Source of the DNA: CAZAMT01 sp964486145
GTDB lineage: Bacteria > Bacteroidota > Bacteroidia > Bacteroidales > JAAAOM01
Direction: 5' to 3'
Assembly: GCA_964486145.1 (NCBI GenBank)
Contig: CAZAMT010000140.1
Span: 1 to 10,104, forward strand
Length of the DNA: 10,104 bases
Position 1 is the first letter of the stretch. Each line of letters begins with the position of its first letter. The notes under the pieces were generated by a model, which did not search any database, had not been told where the DNA came from, and worked only from the letters and a program-made list of their open reading frames with translations. The translations under genes were made by a program, and so were the position numbers. This document shows, piece after piece, positions 6,801-10,104 of the stretch.

Positions 6801-9800
6801 ACCATTCGACTTATCAACAAACAAAACTGAATCTTTACCAACCACCATGTGTTCAAAATCTGCATAACATGAAGAATTACCCAATTGAATCTCTTTGACA
6901 ATATCATCAGAGCACCCGGAAATGGAATCGTAAACCTTTAGCCGAACCTGAAATAATCCATTACCTGAATAGGAGTGCGTTGGGTTTGGTGACTGTGATG
7001 AAGTTTGATCTCCAAAATCCCAGAAATAAGATGTTGGTGCGCCGTTTGTTGTTTGATCATAAAGAGTGATGGTATGATCCACGAGGTCAATATCAAAATC
7101 GGCATTCAATTCACAGCCATTTGTATTTCCGATGACATGAATCTCCTGTTGGAAATCTGTTACACCACATCCATTGATGGCTTTTAATGTAATCAAATAA
7201 TTACCTGGTTTATCAAAAACATGTGACACATTGGGTGAAGAAGCTCCTTTTCCATCTCCAAAATCCCAATAGTACTCGGCAATGTGTTGACTGACAATAT
7301 CATCAGGCACCTTCAAATGCACTATATCTCCGACTTCCATGTTGTATCTGTCCATTTGAAACCCGGCCAAAGGAAAATTATTTTCTGAAACACGTACGTT
7401 GGTGTAAATTGTATCAGACCCGCCACACCCGTTTGTTACTACCACGTATTCATTGAACTCTCCCGGTTCAGAATACGTGTGGTAAACAGTTTTGCCTGTA
7501 TCAATGGTTCCATCCTGAAAATGCCACTCATAAGATGTCCCTCCCGCAATGGTAAACATCACCGGTTCGCCCGGGCAGGCCGCCATATCGTGGTGATCAC
7601 CTTCATATCTTTCATATGTGTAATTAGCTAGATCATTTAAACGTGCATCACACTCATCCTGTGCATTTACAAAATGAAGTTTATTATCAAAAATTTCAAA
7701 TTTATAGGCTCCCCAGCCAAAACATTCACCTTCCAGTGAAGACAATTCAATCGAATCGGTTCCGAAATAGTTGTAATACCCTTCTGACACGAGATATTCC
7801 TGCTTGTTATTAGCAGGTCCCTGGTGCAAATAAAATTTTTGATTACCCTGTTCATCTGCCCAAAACTCAAGCAGCAATGCATAACCATCGCCTTTATCTG
7901 CTAACCATTCACCCTCAAGCTTTTCCGAATTACAAACACCTGACCAGTCACTAAATTCAACAGGGTTTCCAGCAGTAAGGCTTGTTATATCGAGTGACCC
8001 GTTAGAAACGATATCAATGTTCTCAATGTTCTCGGAAGCATTCATCGGCATTGTAAAATGATCAGGTTCATTCAAAAATGCAATATCCGAATTGCAATGC
8101 CATCCAACAATAAAACCAACCGTTCTGTCCATTGCACTAAAAGGTACGTATGCAATGAGGGTATCACCGGTGGATATTTTATCGGTTTGAAGTTTAACAA
8201 ATCCATCGGGAACCCCGTGATCATCTTCAGGACGAATCCCACCGTACCAGAAATAAGCATAGAAAGTACTGTCCAGATCTGTGTACCAATCCGGCCATAC
8301 TACCGGAATGGTAATTTTGAAATCTGTTTCATCCATGCGCTTCGACCAGTCAGTAACTACGTGATCTTCTTCGTTTTGTGTTGAGTTTTGAATGTAATAA
8401 AAACCCGGTTTTGTTTGATTCTCCTCTACCTCTATTAATCCTTCTACTGAACTGGAATTATTGCACGCGTTGGTTGCTGTAAACACATAATTATATTCTC
8501 CTGCAGCCTCATAAACATGGCGAGTCAGGGTATGGAGATTTGGATCAGAGAAACTGTGTATATCTGTATCATCATGTCCATCACCATAATCAATGTGGTA
8601 TTGATATCGAATATTATCATGAATATTTTCATCGAAAAAGTAAACGGCCTCTCCCGGGCAAATGAGGAATGGTCCTGCTTTGAGCTGAACATCAGGCTGT
8701 ACATTCGTATCCACACGAATCGTTTTTATCATTGACGACATGGAACCCATGCAAGAGTTCACCGCCATTAAATACACAGAATGATCTCCCTGATCAGTAA
8801 AATCATGTTCTAAATGATAACTTTTAATGGTGTCCGTATCATCAATTATCCAGTAATATTTGAGGTCTGGTGTCTGTGTTTCGTTGACAAGTGCGAATTT
8901 TTCGCCGGGGCAAACAAATAATGTATCCGCGTTTTTGTTTTCTTCTTCCTTGAAACGAAAATGTACATTTTCCATTTCAGTTTCATAAGTATAATCCACA
9001 AAAATTGTTTCAGATACCGTATCGGATGATCCACATCCATTTTCAACAATTAATGTGACTGTATAATCACTTGCGGTATCAGGAACAAAAACCGGGCTTG
9101 ATAAGTCAGTTTCAAAAATATCATCGAATATCCAACGCGTCTTACCCTTGGAATTTGACTGAAATGCAATGGGAGTTCCGGGACACAGAGATCCCGTATA
9201 TTCATAGGACATATCCGCGAATGCATTTAAATCATTGATAATATTTAATGTTACTGTATCCGATGACTTATTTCCACAAACATTGGTAGCCGTAGCAATA
9301 ACATCATATGTTCCGACCAATGAAAATGACGTTTTTGCTTCCCTTGCATATGAAAATATTTCATTTCCCATTTCCCATTGGTAACTTTTAAATCTGCCCT
9401 CAATTCCCAAATGGACAATATCATCCGGGCAAAAAGAATTGTCTGTCCAGGTTTTTGCAACAACTTGCGGAACGGCGCTCTCGGTAACCGTCATTTCTCT
9501 GATAATTGTGTCCATTCCGCAAACCCCGTCAATAATGAGAGTAATAAGGTATGTGCCCGGGTTTTGATAACTATGTCCCACCCAGTTTCCAGATTGGTTT
9601 GTTCCATCACCAAAATCCCATGTAGCATTGTAGTCCGCTTCATTTGTAACCTGGTAATAAACCAGTACATCTTCGCCCGGACATACAGTAAATCCCTTGG
9701 TTGATTCAAATGCAACCGGTAGACTGCTTACCTCCAGGGGAACACTGTAACTACCAAGCAATTCATAGGTGTCGGTATATGCTTTTTGCTCAATTTCGTG

Positions 9801-10058
9801 TAACCCGGCATAAAGTTTAATATAAAAAGATGAATCACTGGAGCCAACATACGTGCCATCCAGGTACCATTCATAAATTACCGGACCGCTATAGTAATCA
9901 ATATCAATAAAACTCGAATTTATAACCTGCACATCCATCGAATCACAACTATGTATGTAGTTGGTATAAAAATTAATCGTGTGTTGAGCATTCAGGCCCA
10001 CAAAAGACCCAACCAGGCACAGGATAATAACTGATAATTTTGTGATTGATTTTTTCAT
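3843..10058 (-). CDS. Giant secreted PKD-repeat protein with T9SS type A sorting domain
   Basis: A 2071-residue exported protein. Order: signal peptide 1-24 (LNA|QH); Ig/PKD-like repeat 26-112; PKD repeats at about 116-192, 205-275, 285-355, 378-450 and 462-545; a non-PKD insert 550-820; two PKD repeats 824-976; twelve tandem repeats of about 80 residues, 981-1976; and a type A C-terminal domain, 1985-2071. The PKD hallmark W-x-FGDG occurs repeatedly (WDFGDG at 147, 931; WNFGDG at 1254; WKFGDG at 1927), with following H-x-(Y/F)...G-x-Y-x-V. No enzyme active site was recognised. The likely role is a surface adhesin or scaffold passed by Sec to the periplasm and by T9SS outside. The start is ATG 10056-10058, giving a standard signal peptide; an in-frame TTG at 10077-10079 would add seven residues and is disfavoured. 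No frameshift or internal stop is seen. SprB-like gliding adhesins share PKD repeats, but as recalled they are larger and use a different (type B) C-terminal domain. Confidence 0.93.
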   Translation of the reverse strand: MKKSITKLSVIILCLVGSFVGLNAQHTINFYTNYIHSCDSMDVQVINSSFIDIDYYSGPVIYEWYLDGTYVGSSDSSFYIKLYAGLHEIEQKAYTDTYELLGSYSVPLEVSSLPVAFESTKGFTVCPGEDVLVYYQVTNEADYNATWDFGDGTNQSGNWVGHSYQNPGTYLITLIIDGVCGMDTIIREMTVTESAVPQVVAKTWTDNSFCPDDIVHLGIEGRFKSYQWEMGNEIFSYAREAKTSFSLVGTYDVIATATNVCGNKSSDTVTLNIINDLNAFADMSYEYTGSLCPGTPIAFQSNSKGKTRWIFDDIFETDLSSPVFVPDTASDYTVTLIVENGCGSSDTVSETIFVDYTYETEMENVHFRFKEEENKNADTLFVCPGEKFALVNETQTPDLKYYWIIDDTDTIKSYHLEHDFTDQGDHSVYLMAVNSCMGSMSSMIKTIRVDTNVQPDVQLKAGPFLICPGEAVYFFDENIHDNIRYQYHIDYGDGHDDTDIHSFSDPNLHTLTRHVYEAAGEYNYVFTATNACNNSSSVEGLIEVEENQTKPGFYYIQNSTQNEEDHVVTDWSKRMDETDFKITIPVVWPDWYTDLDSTFYAYFWYGGIRPEDDHGVPDGFVKLQTDKISTGDTLIAYVPFSAMDRTVGFIVGWHCNSDIAFLNEPDHFTMPMNASENIENIDIVSNGSLDITSLTAGNPVEFSDWSGVCNSEKLEGEWLADKGDGYALLLEFWADEQGNQKFYLHQGPANNKQEYLVSEGYYNYFGTDSIELSSLEGECFGWGAYKFEIFDNKLHFVNAQDECDARLNDLANYTYERYEGDHHDMAACPGEPVMFTIAGGTSYEWHFQDGTIDTGKTVYHTYSEPGEFNEYVVVTNGCGGSDTIYTNVRVSENNFPLAGFQMDRYNMEVGDIVHLKVPDDIVSQHIAEYYWDFGDGKGASSPNVSHVFDKPGNYLITLKAINGCGVTDFQQEIHVIGNTNGCELNADFDIDLVDHTITLYDQTTNGAPTSYFWDFGDQTSSQSPNPTHSYSGNGLFQVRLKVYDSISGCSDDIVKEIQLGNSSCYADFEHMVVGKDSVLFVDKSNGSVTDWTWEFGSGEISEKQNPLHVFPKSGYYKVTLSTKDDGGCYATQTKEVLIDSNDENVCYVSFVPEIKGLEVNLNLVASPTITSACWMMGDGNVVCGKETTYTFEKKGEYKICVVGIDTVNNCQARDCKVIRVGEADCYADFSYVITDDGAVDFINKSEGGNFKASWNFGDGNMEAAMQPSHRYAKPGEYNVSLSIINDTIRCLAQTEKYVQISSDSATEIYCKPEMSYFTDAGTSTYKFDEISGRSFTSYYWTFDDNGFSTLKSPVHTFENPGNYEVCLHVRDAQTGCSEVICEVVTVMDVNNNLVPVSADFNVFPVFNSKMVVFKDNSQGNVTSRNWTFGDGKTISDSIKTAHIYKEAGTYEVCLVVADEANNMVSKKCKEVVAGDRDCNLIADFKYNVDPENQMVSFINRSVGNVNKVSWYFDDGTGAYEQNPVHVYDAQGYYNVKLAVKDTNNQCFSTTRKRVQVGANNCNAAFQYTVDHDSLIVRFKNKSTVSNTRFYWLFGDKTMSTEIHPVKKYKSPGQYPVTLTVSNIDGTCSDIYQTSIQVGEVACDADFEVYVDSSTNIAFFKSKYMGDVKKYHWYFGDGHESVKENPIHAFPAPGYYTVRHVVSNADKLCIDKQEKTILVGHPGKDCEADFYWNVDNETRKVSFISTSFGEGLSYKWVFGDGDSTETENPEHSYEMANYYDVCLTIMNNQEIVNTTCKSVPVAIVDTLNCNAEFIYEVDSASRTVKFMDISSGQPDKWRWNFGDSTGISGDYSPLHGYASAGYYIVQMVIANSTSGCVDAHYELINVGEQADGLRAGFGYVIDSLLWKSSGKPVDFVGIATGKPSSFAWKFGDGNTNNSSLTPTNIYTQSGLYQVSFSVTDPNTGGFSSFTSDVLIEFLSATKAVLTENLDAIVYPNPFRDNVFVHFYLDRKTRVTIEVLDELGRTIEIIEDNELDVGINHMVWDGSEVKQGIYILRFLTGDGQQKIMRIVKQ
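3846..4106 (-). other. T9SS type A C-terminal sorting domain
   Basis: Residues 1985-2071 of the giant protein carry the usual motifs: YPNPF at 1993-1997, a strand TRVTIEVLDELGR at 2011-2023, then GINHMVWDG, QGIYILRF and the C-terminal KIMRIVKQ. In known T9SS cargo this domain directs crossing of the outer membrane, is cleaved by a PorU-type sortase, and the mature protein is released or anchored to lipopolysaccharide. This indicates that the host has a T9SS. Confidence 0.93.
4131..7118 (-). repeat. Tandem array of twelve PKD repeats (about 240 bp period)
   Basis: Residues 981-1976 hold twelve head-to-tail repeats of 77-84 residues. The typical unit runs C-x(1-3)-ADF, a core with W-x-FGDG, then NP-x-H-x-(Y/F), G-x-Y-x-V, a second Cys about 65 residues after the first, and V-x-VG at the end. 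At the DNA level, the plus strand shows recurrent CCATC(A/T)CC(A/G)AAA words that encode FGDG. The units are clearly diverged in protein sequence, so this is an old duplication rather than a recent, slippage-prone repeat. Calcium binding is possible for PKD domains but is not shown here. Confidence 0.88.
7599..8411 (-). other. Non-PKD insert region of the giant protein
   Basis: Residues 550-820 interrupt the PKD array and lack its motifs. The first part (about 550-695) is beta-rich and aromatic (VVWPDWYTDLD, YAYFWYGGIRPEDDHG, VGFIVGWHC), possibly a carbohydrate-binding-like or other beta-sandwich fold. The second part (about 696-818) resembles a lipocalin/calycin-like barrel: GEWLADKGD near its start and the closing pattern W-G-A-Y-K-F-E-I...L-H-F...D-E-C-D-A-R...L...Y. 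Four cysteines (655, 709, 779, 803) could form two disulphides. Fold assignments are inference from pattern only; I do not recognise a named family. Confidence 0.6.
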
Positions 10059-10078
10059 CTGTTTAAAATTTGTGACCA
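10053..10078 (-). repeat. Right copy of the inverted match, over the giant gene's start
   Basis: The minus strand matches 1-26 at 25 of 26 bases, ending in the ATGAAA of the giant gene. Upstream, 10079-10104 contains a small inverted repeat, CCAAA/TTTGG on the minus strand, with no TAnnTTTG box, so the promoter of the giant gene is probably beyond the window. Confidence 0.7.
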
Positions 10079-10104
10079 AACCTGAAATTTGGCACTCATT
10101 TCAA

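Noticed and set aside
4131..7118. Regularly spaced CCATC(A/T)CC(A/G)AAA words on the plus strand, resembling a repeat array such as CRISPR
   Set aside because: They are about 240 bp apart, imperfect, and encode the FGDG motif of successive PKD repeats on the minus strand.
4228..9704. Several plus-strand open frames of 60-190 codons inside the giant gene, the longest at 6252-6830
   Set aside because: They lie opposite a continuous, well-supported coding frame, show no recognisable domains, and look like shadow frames.
3843..10058. SprB-like gliding adhesin identity for the giant protein
   Set aside because: PKD repeats are shared, but the protein is smaller than SprB as recalled and carries a type A rather than type B C-terminal domain; no gliding genes are visible.
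10059..10079. TTG start for the giant protein at 10077-10079
   Set aside because: It would place seven extra residues before a standard MKKS signal peptide; the ATG at 10056-10058 is preferred.

Overview
This looks like chromosomal DNA from a Bacteroidota bacterium, probably an environmental member near Bacteroidales/Marinilabiliales. The phylum call rests on three things. The giant protein ends in a type IX secretion (T9SS) type A sorting domain. Two promoter-like boxes fit the Bacteroidota -7 consensus TAnnTTTG. Start codons follow A-rich leaders without a clear Shine-Dalgarno sequence. The lower-rank placement is a guess.

Layout. A PII nitrogen-signalling protein (21-374, +) ends at a strong intrinsic terminator that meets the 3' end of a convergent YbdG-type mechanosensitive channel gene (430-1701, -). 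The intergenic region 1702-1935 is divergent. It holds a probable -7 box for each direction and two inverted repeats, both with half-sites 21 bp apart; the better one overlaps the rightward -7 box like an operator. Rightward from there lie two genes for exported proteins, probably one transcript: an M64-family zinc metallopeptidase (1936-3216) and a protein of two BON domains (3263-3796). A hairpin at 3799-3833 separates them from a convergent 6.2-kb gene (3843-10058, -). That gene encodes a 2071-residue secreted protein: signal peptide, about 20 PKD/Ig-like repeats, a non-PKD insert of about 270 residues after the sixth repeat, and a T9SS type A C-terminal domain.

How the genes relate. The PII and YbdG genes are ordinary housekeeping and stress functions. 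The M64 and BON proteins act beyond the inner membrane and may share a regulator binding the 1853-1883 dyad. The PKD protein is probably a cell-surface or released adhesin or scaffold. Nothing shows that these units form one system. The most interesting parts are the operator-like dyad, the unassigned insert and co-varying cysteine pairs of the PKD protein, and a 25-of-26-base inverted match between the two ends of the window that covers the start regions of the two outermost genes.
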